DNA of 32,036 nucleotides. It comes from Catenulisporales bacterium (GTDB lineage: Bacteria; Actinomycetota; Actinomycetes; Streptomycetales; Catenulisporaceae). The DNA lies in contig JAEKKI010000056.1 of the NCBI GenBank assembly GCA_019510485.1, forward strand, positions 1 through 32,036. The letters are read 5' to 3'. The position numbers and the translations under genes are program-made. Every line of letters starts with the position of its first letter. Positions within the stretch are counted from its first letter, which is position 1. The notes below the pieces were generated by a model. That model saw only the letters and a program-made list of their open reading frames with translations. It ran no database searches and was not told where the DNA came from. Shown here one piece after another: positions 1-8,502 of this stretch.

Positions 1-271
1 TTCAAGCCATAGCGGCGGGCAGCGGCGCCGGTCCGCACCGGTTCGGCCCGGTGGCCCGCACGTCACGGCCCTGCCAGGGCGGTGTCTTCTCTCTCGCGGC
101 CAAACCCTACTCCAGCCCCATTTGCCCCGCGCGCGGAGGTCCCGGTTAACGGTGTGGCGCGGGGCGGCGCCTCACACATCCTGACGATCTCGCCGGACCT
201 GCGCGCCAGGCGTCGAGCACTGTTTCGATAGTGGTCGTGCACCCCGCGTGACGGGCCGGGGTTCGCAAGAG

Positions 272-360
272 GGCGTGCGGATTGGTGGCCGGTCTGACAC
301 AGGGGTGCGGCCAGGCTCGGAGCTCCGGCGATTCTCCGCCCGGCCACCGATCCGCACGCC
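272..360. repeat. Long inverted repeat upstream of the cysteine desulfurase
   Basis: Arms at about 272-292 and 340-360 are complementary over 21 bases with one T/C mismatch, separated by about 47 bases. The intervening segment contains its own small palindrome (GGAGCTCC region, about 317-327). The right arm ends four bases before the TAGGGT -10 box, so it covers the -35 region of the rightward promoter. It could be an operator, a terminator for transcription from either side, or a decayed mobile element; the sequence does not decide. Confidence 0.6.
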
Positions 361-363
361 GTC

Positions 364-369
364 TAGGGT
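364..369 (+). promoter_or_regulatory. -10 box TAGGGT of a leaderless start at 377
   Basis: TAGGGT is followed by exactly seven bases and then GTG at 377. That spacing puts the transcription start on the start codon. No Shine-Dalgarno sequence lies before GTG 377, which fits leaderless translation. No clear -35 is visible. Confidence 0.5.
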
Positions 370-376
370 CAAAGGT

Positions 377-484
377 GTGACACATTTCGACGCGGCCTCG
401 GCCGAGCCCCCGCACCCGGCCGCGCGCGCCGCGCTGGCGGCGGCCCTGGACGAGGGTTGGGCGGATCCGGCGCGGCTGTAGCGG
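377..484 (+). pseudogene. N-terminal segment of the cysteine desulfurase gene, cut off by in-frame TAG
   Basis: From GTG 377 the frame reads VTHFDAASAEPPHPAARAAL and continues to GWADPARL, which is the normal N-terminus of this PLP enzyme family. It then hits TAG at 479-481. After TAG and one CGG codon the same frame continues at ATG 485 into the rest of the enzyme. Relatives usually read about YREGRRAR between PARL and LLLD. Loss of 18 bases from a TAC-CGG...GCG-CGG sequence would leave exactly TAG-CGG, so a small in-frame deletion that created the stop is a simple explanation. This is inference from family memory. Confidence 0.65.
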
Positions 485-1573
485 ATGCTGCTGGATCAGG
501 CGCGGGCTGCGGTGGCCGAGGTACTGGGCTGCCGGGCCCGGGAAGTGGTGTTCACCGCTTCGGGGACGGCTGCGGTGCACTACGGGATCGCCGGCGTGCT
601 CGCCGGGCGGCGGCGCGTGGGACGGCGGCTGGTGGTGTCAGCCGTTGAGCATTCCTCGGTGCTGCACGCGGCGGAGGTGCATGTCGCGTCCGCTCAGGGC
701 GACGGCGAAAACCGGAGCCCGCTGCCGAGCGGCGATCGCGAGGTGTCGGACTCCGCCACCGAGCCGACGATCGCCGAGATCCTGGCGGCGTCGGGCGTGG
801 TGTCGGTGGTCGGCGTCGACGCGCTGGGCCGGGTCGACGTCGAGGCGTTCGAGCGGGAGCTGCGGATCGCCGGAACCGCCCTGGCGTGTCTGCAGGCGGC
901 GAACCACGAGGTCGGCACCGTGCAGCCGCTGGCGCCGGTGTTCCAGGCCGCGCTCCAGGCCGGGGTGCCGTTGCTGGTGGACGCCGCACAAGTGGTCGGG
1001 CGGCTCCCGGTCCCGAGCCATTGGTCGGTGCTGTGTGCTTCGGCTCACAAGTGGGGCGGGCCGCCCGGCGTCGGCGTGCTGGCCGTGCGCAAGGGGACGC
1101 GGTTCGCGCCCGCGTGGGCGGTCGACGAGCACGAAGACGGCCGCGTGCCGGGCGCCGTGAACCTGCCGGGCGTGGTCGCGGCGGCGGCCGCGCTCGTCGC
1201 CCGGGAGAGCGAACGTGCGGCGGAGGCGGTCCGGCTGCGGGCGCTCACCGACCGGCTGCGCGCGGAGCTCCCGACCGTCGCCGACGACATCGAGGTCTTC
1301 GGCGATCCCGACGAGCGCCTGCCGAACCTCGTCGCGTTCTCCTGTCCGGCGGTCAACGCCGAGGCCCTGGTGCTCGACCTGGACGAGGCCGGGTTCGAGG
1401 TGTCGTCGGGCTCGGCGTGCACCTCCGACACCGTGACCCCGAGCCACGTCCTGGTCGCGATGGGCGCCGCGGACCGGGGCAACGTCCGCGTGTCGCTGCC
1501 GTTCGGCACGGCGGCGGCGGACGTCGACCGGTTCCTCGCCGTGCTGCCCCGGGTGCTCGAACGGCTGCGGTGA
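485..1573 (+). CDS. Cysteine desulfurase family protein (class V aminotransferase fold), N-terminally interrupted
   Basis: PLP-dependent enzymes of this family take sulfur from cysteine for Fe-S clusters or thio-cofactors. The 362 residues contain the PLP-lysine motif SAHKWGGPPGVGV, the cofactor-site stretch LLVDAAQVVG, and the catalytic-cysteine loop SSGSACTSD near the C-terminus, so the catalytic core is present. The N-terminal strand (FDAASAEP) lies upstream behind an in-frame TAG at 479-481. ATG 485 has no ribosome-binding site, so this part would need re-initiation or read-through; the gene may be dead. It converges on adoK with only 13 bases between stop codons. Nearby erpA and nadA give a plausible Fe-S context. 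NifS/IscS-like versus CsdA-like subclass cannot be settled. A sequencing error is an alternative explanation for the stop. Confidence 0.8.
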   Translation: MLLDQARAAVAEVLGCRAREVVFTASGTAAVHYGIAGVLAGRRRVGRRLVVSAVEHSSVLHAAEVHVASAQGDGENRSPLPSGDREVSDSATEPTIAEILAASGVVSVVGVDALGRVDVEAFERELRIAGTALACLQAANHEVGTVQPLAPVFQAALQAGVPLLVDAAQVVGRLPVPSHWSVLCASAHKWGGPPGVGVLAVRKGTRFAPAWAVDEHEDGRVPGAVNLPGVVAAAAALVARESERAAEAVRLRALTDRLRAELPTVADDIEVFGDPDERLPNLVAFSCPAVNAEALVLDLDEAGFEVSSGSACTSDTVTPSHVLVAMGAADRGNVRVSLPFGTAAADVDRFLAVLPRVLERLR

Positions 1574-1589
1574 GGCCCGTTCGGGCTCA
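1571..1589. terminator. Small hairpin built from two convergent stop codons
   Basis: The TGA of the cysteine desulfurase (1571-1573) and the TGA of adoK (1587-1589, minus strand) form the base of a stem of about 8 bp with one bulged G and a very short loop. There is no T-run. It may act as a compact bidirectional terminator, as is common in GC-rich actinobacteria, but the evidence is structural only. Confidence 0.35.
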
Positions 1590-2582
1590 GGCGGTCAGGT
1601 GCCGTGAAACCTCCATCGCCGCGTCGTCGCCGTAAGCGATCGCGAACCGCTCCAGGAAGTGGCCGCGCCGCAGGTCGTACTCCTGCGTGCCGACCGTCTC
1701 GATCACCAGCGTGGCGAGCATGCACCCGACCTGCGCGGCCCGTTCCTCGCCGGCGCCCCAGGACAGGCCCGCGATGAAGCCGGCGCGGAAGGCGTCGCCG
1801 ACGCCGGTCGGGTCGGCCTTCGTCTCCTCCTTGGGCGTCGGGACCTTGAGCACCTGCACGCCGCCGTCGGCGTCGGGGTCCAGCCGTGTGATCCGCACGC
1901 CCTGCGAGCCGAGCGTCGTGACCCGGGTGCCGACGTGCCGCAGGATCTCGGCGGCGTCCCAGCCGGTCTTCTGCTCGATCAGCGCGGACTCGTACTCGTT
2001 GGTGAACAGGTAGCGCGCGCCGTCGATCAGGCGCTTGATGTCCTCGCCGGGCATCCGGGCCAGCTGCTGCGAGGGGTCGGCGGCGAACGGGATGCCGCGC
2101 TCACGGCACTCCTCGGTGTGCCGGAGCATCGCCTCGGGGTCGTCGGCGCCGATCAGGAGCAGGTCCAGGCCGCCCACCCGCTCGGCGACCGGCCCGATCT
2201 CGATCAGCCGGGCCTCGGCCATCGCGCCGGTGTAGAAGGAGGCGATCTGGTTGTGGTCGGCGTCGGTGGTGCACACGAAGCGCGCGGTGTGCAGCAGTTC
2301 GCTGATCCGCACCGACTCGCAGTCGACGTTGTTCCGCTCCAGCCACGACCGGTACTCGCCGAAGTCCTCGCCGGCGCTGCCCACCAGGACCGGGCGCAGG
2401 CCGAGGGCGCCCATGCCGAAGCAGATGTTCGGCGCGACGCCGCCGCGGCGGATCTCCAGGGAGTCGACCAGGAACGACAGCGAGACGGTGTGGAGTTGCT
2501 CGGCCACCAGCTGTTCGGCGAAGCGGCCGGGGAAGCTCATCAGATGGTCGGTCGCGATGGAACCGGCGACGGCTACACGCAC
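1587..2582 (-). CDS. adoK: Adenosine kinase, PfkB/ribokinase family
   Basis: The enzyme phosphorylates adenosine to AMP with ATP in purine salvage. The protein of 331 residues begins VRVAVAGSIATDHLMSFPGR and closely resembles my recollection of the mycobacterial adenosine kinase (Rv2202c type, about 324 aa). The PfkB anion-hole and base motif DPTGVGDAFRAGF is at about 257-269, with the catalytic Asp at about 263, and the RGG substrate motif is near residue 47. GTG 2582 is preferred over an upstream start because GGAG lies about eight bases before it and the extension MGGPTGPTLWC has no family match. It is one of three leftward genes (nadA, erpA, adoK), but a hairpin between erpA and adoK suggests partial separation. 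Other PfkB sugar kinases are possible; the SIATDHLM N-terminus favours adenosine kinase. Confidence 0.88.
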   Translation of the reverse strand: MRVAVAGSIATDHLMSFPGRFAEQLVAEQLHTVSLSFLVDSLEIRRGGVAPNICFGMGALGLRPVLVGSAGEDFGEYRSWLERNNVDCESVRISELLHTARFVCTTDADHNQIASFYTGAMAEARLIEIGPVAERVGGLDLLLIGADDPEAMLRHTEECRERGIPFAADPSQQLARMPGEDIKRLIDGARYLFTNEYESALIEQKTGWDAAEILRHVGTRVTTLGSQGVRITRLDPDADGGVQVLKVPTPKEETKADPTGVGDAFRAGFIAGLSWGAGEERAAQVGCMLATLVIETVGTQEYDLRRGHFLERFAIAYGDDAAMEVSRHLTA

Positions 2583-2629
2583 GGGGAACTCCGGATTCTG
2601 TCTGCAGGGGCGTTCACGGGCACACCAAA

Positions 2630-2652
2630 GGGTGGGCCCGGTGGGCCCACCC
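2630..2652 (-). terminator. Perfect 10-bp hairpin between erpA and adoK
   Basis: GGGTGGGCCC, loop GGT, GGGCCCACCC is a perfect stem. On the minus strand it is followed by TTTGG, a weak T tract, and lies about 60 bases after the erpA stop. It probably terminates or attenuates leftward transcription before adoK. Confidence 0.65.
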
Positions 2653-2714
2653 AAAAGTACTGCTCTCCGCTTCCGGCATACGCGCAGAGCATCGGCCGGA
2701 GGCGGGATTCGTTC

Positions 2715-3080
2715 TTAGCTGAAGCTGTCGCCGCAAGCGCAGGACGAACCCGCGTTCGGGTTGTCGATCGTGAAGCCCTGCTTCTCGATGGTGTCCACGA
2801 AGTCCACCGTCGCGCCGGTCAGGTAGGGCGCCGACATGCGGTCGGTGACCACGTTCACACCGTCGAACTCGGCGACGACGTCACCGTCGAGCGACCGGTC
2901 GTCGAAGTAGAGCTGGTAGCGCAGACCCGAGCAGCCGCCGGGCTGCACGGCGACGCGCAGCGACAGGTCGTCGCGACCTTCCTGCTCCAGCAGCGACTTA
3001 ACCTTGGCCGCCGCCTCGGCGGTCAAGACGATGCCCTGCGCGACAGTCGACTCCTGGGGGTCTGCCGTCTGCACGGTCAT
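2715..3080 (-). CDS. erpA: A-type iron-sulfur cluster carrier / insertion protein
   Basis: HesB/IscA/ErpA proteins carry [2Fe-2S] or [4Fe-4S] clusters to client enzymes. The 121-residue protein has the three ligand cysteines of the family: Cys50 in GGCSG and Cys114 and Cys116 in the C-terminal SSCACGDSF. The start at ATG 3080 is well supported by AAGGAG seven bases upstream; an in-frame upstream start would add an arginine-rich stretch with no family match. It lies downstream of nadA, whose product needs a [4Fe-4S] cluster, so delivery to NadA is a reasonable guess. The gap of 153 bases to nadA may contain a separate promoter (TAGCTT on the minus strand), which is weak evidence. Confidence 0.93.
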   Translation of the reverse strand: MTVQTADPQESTVAQGIVLTAEAAAKVKSLLEQEGRDDLSLRVAVQPGGCSGLRYQLYFDDRSLDGDVVAEFDGVNVVTDRMSAPYLTGATVDFVDTIEKQGFTIDNPNAGSSCACGDSFS

Positions 3081-3233
3081 ATGCGTACTCCTTTTTTCCT
3101 GGACACCGGCGCCCCGTGGAGCGCGCCTGCACAACCAGACGAACCACGCGCTGCCGGAAGCTATTCCATCCCCATCGTCGCACAGGTCGGGCGGGAGCGA
3201 GAGCGGCTGTCGTGCTGTCTCAAGGGGACCCGC

Positions 3234-4424
3234 CTACGGCAGCGCCAGCATCTGCTCCAGCGCGACCCGCGCGTAGTGCGCCGTGTCGGCGTCGACCTCG
3301 ATCACGTTCGGCACCCGGCCCTCGGCCAGCGCCTCCAGGGCCCACACCAGGTGCGGGAGGTCGATGCGGTTCATCGTGGAGCAGTAGCAGATGCTCTTGT
3401 CCAGGAACGCGATCTGCTTGTCCGGGTGCTCCGCGGCCAGGCGCTTGACAAGGTTCAGCTCGGTGCCGATGGCCCAGGCGCTGCCCGGCTCGGCCTCGTT
3501 CAGGAGGGTGATGATGCGCTCCGTGGAGCCGACGTAGTCGGCCTTCTCCACCACTTCGTGGCGGCACTCGGGGTGCACCAGCACGTTCACGCCCGGGATG
3601 CGCTCGCGGACCTCGTCGACACACTCCGGCGTGAAGCGGCCGTGGACCGAGCAGTGGCCGCGCCACAGGATCATCTTGGCGTTGCGCAGCTCGTCGTCGG
3701 TGAGGCCGCCGTTCGGGCGGTGCGGGTTGTAGACGACGCAGTCCGCCAGCGAGTAGCCCATGTCGCGCACGGCGGTGTTGCGGCCGAGGTGCTGGTCCGG
3801 CAAGAACAGGACCGCCTCGCCCTTACCGAAGGCCCATTCCAGCGCGCGCTTGGCGTTGGAGGAGGTGCAGATCGTGCCGCCGTGCCGGCCGGTGAAGGCC
3901 TTGATGTCGGCCGAGGAGTTCATATAGGACACCGGTACCACGCGCTCGGCGATGCCAAGATCCTCCAGCCGCTCCCAGCAGCGCTCGACCTGCTCGGCGG
4001 TGGCCATGTCGGCCATCGAGCAGCCGGCGGCCAGATCCGGCAGGATCACCCGCTGGGCGTCGGAGGTGAGGATGTCGGCGGACTCGGCCATGAAGTGCAC
4101 GCCGCAGAAGACGATGAACTCCGCCTCGGGCCGGGCCGCGGCCTGCTGCGCCAGCTTGAAGGAGTCGCCGGTGACGTCCGCGAACCGGATGACCTCGTCG
4201 CGCTGGTAGTGGTGGCCGAGCACGAACAGCCGGTCGCCCAGCTCGGCCTTGGCCGCCTCGGCACGGGCCACCAGGTCGGGGTCGGAAGCCGGGGGCAGGT
4301 CGCCCGGACACTCCACGCCGCGTTCGCTGCGCGGGTCGGCGCCGCGGCCGAGCAGGAGCAGGCTGACCGGCGTGGGAGCCGGCTCCTGGAAGGCCGGCGC
4401 CGGAACCGTGGAAAGAGTGGACAT
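3234..4424 (-). CDS. nadA: Quinolinate synthase A
   Basis: NadA condenses iminoaspartate with dihydroxyacetone phosphate to quinolinate in de novo NAD synthesis and uses a [4Fe-4S] cluster. The 396-residue protein shows LGHHYQRDEVIRFAD (about 69-83), the cluster cysteine in FCGVHFMAES (Cys107), GHCSVH, HPECRHE and SICYCSTMNRID, which match the three cluster-ligand positions of the family. The N-terminus has about 50 residues ahead of the conserved core, as in other actinobacteria. ATG 4424 is preceded by AAAGGGG and AGGGAG. No nadB or nadC lies in the window. A -10 TATGAT (4462-4467, minus strand) lies between two palindromes that look like repressor sites. Confidence 0.96.
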   Translation of the reverse strand: MSTLSTVPAPAFQEPAPTPVSLLLLGRGADPRSERGVECPGDLPPASDPDLVARAEAAKAELGDRLFVLGHHYQRDEVIRFADVTGDSFKLAQQAAARPEAEFIVFCGVHFMAESADILTSDAQRVILPDLAAGCSMADMATAEQVERCWERLEDLGIAERVVPVSYMNSSADIKAFTGRHGGTICTSSNAKRALEWAFGKGEAVLFLPDQHLGRNTAVRDMGYSLADCVVYNPHRPNGGLTDDELRNAKMILWRGHCSVHGRFTPECVDEVRERIPGVNVLVHPECRHEVVEKADYVGSTERIITLLNEAEPGSAWAIGTELNLVKRLAAEHPDKQIAFLDKSICYCSTMNRIDLPHLVWALEALAEGRVPNVIEVDADTAHYARVALEQMLALP

Positions 4425-4440
4425 GCTCCCTGACCCCTTT

Positions 4441-4487
4441 TCGTCTAACTGACGTTAATAGATCATACCCTGGCGTCAGTCTGACGA
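4441..4487 (-). promoter_or_regulatory. nadA promoter with two palindromic operator-like sites
   Basis: The upstream site at 4474-4486 is a perfect odd palindrome CGTCAG-T-CTGACG. A related but imperfect copy, CGTCTAACTGACG, lies at 4442-4454. Their centres are 32 bp apart, about three helical turns. The nadA -10 (TATGAT on the minus strand, 4462-4467) is between them. Two dimers on the same face would cover the promoter. A NAD-responsive regulator such as NrtR is a candidate from general knowledge of nadA control; I cannot match the motif to a known consensus. Confidence 0.6.
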
Positions 4488-4556
4488 GAAGCCCGGCCGG
4501 TCCCCCGTGGCGGACGTCACAACAGCCGGGGACGGCGGCCCGGGACGGAAAACGGT

Positions 4557-4562
4557 TACCAT
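4557..4562 (+). promoter_or_regulatory. -10 box TACCAT for the glycerate kinase
   Basis: TACCAT is followed by seven bases and GTG 4570. There is no Shine-Dalgarno sequence before that GTG, so a leaderless mRNA is likely. This spacing is the main reason for choosing 4570 as the start. Confidence 0.5.
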
Positions 4563-4569
4563 CCGTGGC

Positions 4570-5733
4570 GTGCGCATCGTGATCGCCATGGACAAGTTCG
4601 CCGGAACGCTCAGCGCCCCCGAGGCCGTCGCCGCCGTCAGGCAGGGGTGGCTGCGCACCTCGCCGGACGACGATTTGATCGGGGTGCCGATGTCGGACGG
4701 CGGCCCCGGCTTCCTCGACACCATCGCCGGGACCCGCGGCGAGGGCGGCGAGCGGCTGGTGACGGTGACCGGCCCGCTGGGCGCGGAGGTGACCGCGCGC
4801 TTCCTGCTCGTGCGGCGCGAGGGCTCCGCGGTGCCCGCCGACGAGGCCGGCGTCACCGCCTACATCGAGGTCGCGGAGGCCTGTGGTCTGCATCTGGTGC
4901 CGGCCGGGGAGCGCGACGCCAAGGCGGCCACGTCGTTCGGCGTCGGCGAGCTGATCGCCGCGGCGCTAGACGAGGGCGCCACCCGCTTGGTGATCGGCCT
5001 TGGCGGCACCTGCACCACCGACGGCGGCGCCGGCCTGCTGGCCGCGCTCGGCGCCGAGCCGGCCGAGGTGCTGCGCGCCGGGGGCGGGGCGCTGAAGAGC
5101 CTTGAGTCGCTGGATCTGAGCGCGGCTCGGCGCCGGCTGGAAGGCGTCGAGATCGTCATCGCCAGCGACGTCGACAACCCGCTGCTGGGCCTGCGCGGCG
5201 CGGCGGCCGTCTTCGGCCCGCAGAAGGGCGCCACCCCGGACGACGTCCAGCGCCTGGACGCCGCCCTGACCCACTTCGCCGAACTCGCCGGCCGCATCGG
5301 CCAGGCCGACGGCGCGGTCCGCCGCACCCTGGACGCCCCCGGCGCCGGCGCGGCCGGCGGCCTCGGCTACGGCCTGCTCCTGCTCGGCGGCCGTCGCGTG
5401 CCCGGCATCGGCACGGTCATCGCCGAGACCGGTCTGGCCGAGCTGATCGCCGACGCCGATCTGGTGATCACCGGCGAGGGCCGCTTCGACCACAGCTCGC
5501 TGGGCGGCAAGGTGCCCACCGGCGTGGCCGAGGCCGCGCTGAAGTCGGGGCGCCCCTGCGTCGTGCTGGCCGGCCTGGTCGAGGTCGGCAAGCGCGAACT
5601 GGCCAACGCCGGCTTCGCCGCCGCGTATGAAGTGGCCGAGCAGGCGGGGTCGGCGCAGGAGGCGATGGCACGGGCCGGGTTCCATCTGGCGGCGTTGGCC
5701 GAGCGGGTGGCGAGGAGCTGGTCGCGCGGGTAG
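4570..5733 (+). CDS. Glycerate kinase (type 1)
   Basis: These kinases phosphorylate D-glycerate with ATP, usually to 2-phosphoglycerate, feeding glyoxylate and glycerate carbon into glycolysis. The protein of 387 residues starts VRIVIAMDKFAGTLSA, the typical K-F-[AK]-G-[ST] opening, followed by MSDGGPGFLDTI, a glycine-rich LGGTCTTDGGAG, and the C-terminal ITGEGRFDHSSLGGK signature. A GTG at 4507 is in frame but adds 21 residues without family similarity; GTG 4570 has a -10 box seven bases before it. The gene is divergent from nadA, so the operator pair there could affect both. It ends at a strong bidirectional terminator shared with mraY. Symbols glxK or garK are both used for this family, so none is given. 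Confidence 0.92.
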   Translation: MRIVIAMDKFAGTLSAPEAVAAVRQGWLRTSPDDDLIGVPMSDGGPGFLDTIAGTRGEGGERLVTVTGPLGAEVTARFLLVRREGSAVPADEAGVTAYIEVAEACGLHLVPAGERDAKAATSFGVGELIAAALDEGATRLVIGLGGTCTTDGGAGLLAALGAEPAEVLRAGGGALKSLESLDLSAARRRLEGVEIVIASDVDNPLLGLRGAAAVFGPQKGATPDDVQRLDAALTHFAELAGRIGQADGAVRRTLDAPGAGAAGGLGYGLLLLGGRRVPGIGTVIAETGLAELIADADLVITGEGRFDHSSLGGKVPTGVAEAALKSGRPCVVLAGLVEVGKRELANAGFAAAYEVAEQAGSAQEAMARAGFHLAALAERVARSWSRG

Positions 5734-5745
5734 CCGGTGAGCTGA

Positions 5746-5789
5746 AAAGGCCGCGCCCCGCCGCGTCGGAGCGGTGGGGCGCGGCCTTT
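5746..5789. terminator. Bidirectional terminator between glycerate kinase and mraY
   Basis: AAAGGCCGCGCCCC (5746-5759) and GGGGCGCGGCCTTT (5776-5789) form a perfect 14-bp stem with a 16-base loop. A-rich and T-rich ends make it work in both directions. It ends glycerate kinase on the plus strand and the dcw operon after mraY on the minus strand. Confidence 0.9.
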
Positions 5790-5809
5790 GCCGCGGAAGG
5801 TCGAACGGC

Positions 5810-6948
5810 CTACTTGACCGTGATCCACCCCGCATAGAACACACCCAGCCCCAACCCGCAGAACAGCCCGCAAATAATCCAGAACCGCACCACCACAGTG
5901 ACCTCGGGCCACCCCACCAGCTCGAAGTGATGATGCAGCGGCGCCATCTTGAACACCCGCTTACCGCCGCTGATCTTGAAGTACGTCACCTGGATCACCA
6001 CCGACAACGTGACGATCACGAACAGGCCGCCGAGCACGGCCAGCAGCAGCTCCGTCTGCGAGCAGATCGCCAGGCCCGCCAAGGCGCCGCCGAGCGCCAG
6101 CGCGCCGGTGTCGCCCATGTAGATCTTCGCCGGGGCGGTGTTCCACCACAGGAACCCGAAACAGGCGCCCATGATCGCCGCCGCCACGATCGCCAGGTCC
6201 AGCGGATCCCGGACCGGGTAGCAGCCGTTCGCGCCGGCCAGCACGGCGCAGGACTCGCCGTGCTGCCACACCCCGATCAGCACGTACGAGGCGAAGACCA
6301 TGACGCAGGAGCCGGTCGCCAGGCCGTCCAGGCCGTCGGTGAGGTTGACGCCGTTGGAGGCGCCGGCGATCAGCAGGCCGGCCCAGATCACGAACAGCAG
6401 CGCGCCGAGGTCGAGCGCCGAGATGTCGCGCACGAACGAGATGTGCGTGCTGCCCGGCTTCAGGCCCGCCGTGTTCGGGAAGTGCAGCGCCATCACCGCG
6501 AAGGCGATCGCCACGATCCACTGCCCGACCATCTTGGCCTTGGCCCGCAGGCCCAGGGAGCGCTGGCGGAAGACCTTGAGGAAGTCGTCGGTGAAGCCGA
6601 CCACGCCCATGCCGGCCATCAGGAACAGCACCAGCAGGCCGGAGACGGTCGGGGTGTGCATGGTGGCCACTTTGGTGAAGCCGTAGCCGAGCAGGGTGGC
6701 CAGCACGATCACCACGCCGCCCATCGTCGGCGTGCCGCGCTTGGCCTGGTGAGTGGTGGGCCCGTCTTCGCGGATCGGCTGGCCGAAGCCGTAGCGCTCC
6801 AGGAACTTGATCGCCATCGGCGTGCCGATCAGCGAGAAGAACAGCGCGATCCCCGCCGCGTAGAGCACCCCGCGCATCTGCAGGCCGCTCTCCGAACCCG
6901 CGTGCGGCACCACCGTGCCCACCCCGGTCTGGATCGCCGCGATCGTGC

Positions 6949-6952
<4 letters not shown>
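5810..6952 (-). CDS. mraY: Phospho-N-acetylmuramoyl-pentapeptide transferase
   Basis: MraY moves phospho-MurNAc-pentapeptide onto undecaprenyl phosphate to make lipid I at the inner face of the membrane. The protein of 380 residues is highly hydrophobic, with about ten membrane segments. Diagnostic motifs are [23 protein letters not shown] (catalytic Asp pair), [26 protein letters not shown] and the C-terminal [14 protein letters not shown] 6952 overlaps the murF stop as GTGA and has GGGAGG upstream. An internal MRGVLYAAG start at residue 26 would match shorter homologues, so the first 25 residues are less certain. It is the last gene of this operon; the usual next gene murD is absent. Confidence 0.95.

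Positions 6953-8498
<1,546 letters not shown>

Positions 8499-8502
<4 letters not shown>

Larger units (their letters stand above)
1..376. other. Intergenic left edge, no gene recognised
   Basis: I see no convincing coding frame in this 376-base stretch; all frames read as arginine/proline-rich GC-driven translations. It holds a long inverted repeat (272-360) and the -10 element of the cysteine desulfurase gene (364-369). On the minus strand a TAGGGT at 104-109 could be the -10 of a leftward gene beyond the window. In related actinobacteria cytochrome c oxidase subunit II often lies here, but nothing in this sequence proves it. Confidence 0.5.

Noticed and set aside
1659..4433. Open frame of about 924 codons on the plus strand across adoK, erpA and nadA
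   Set aside because: It is antisense to three well-supported genes, has His/Arg/Gly/Val-rich composition with no domain, and arises from GC-rich third positions.
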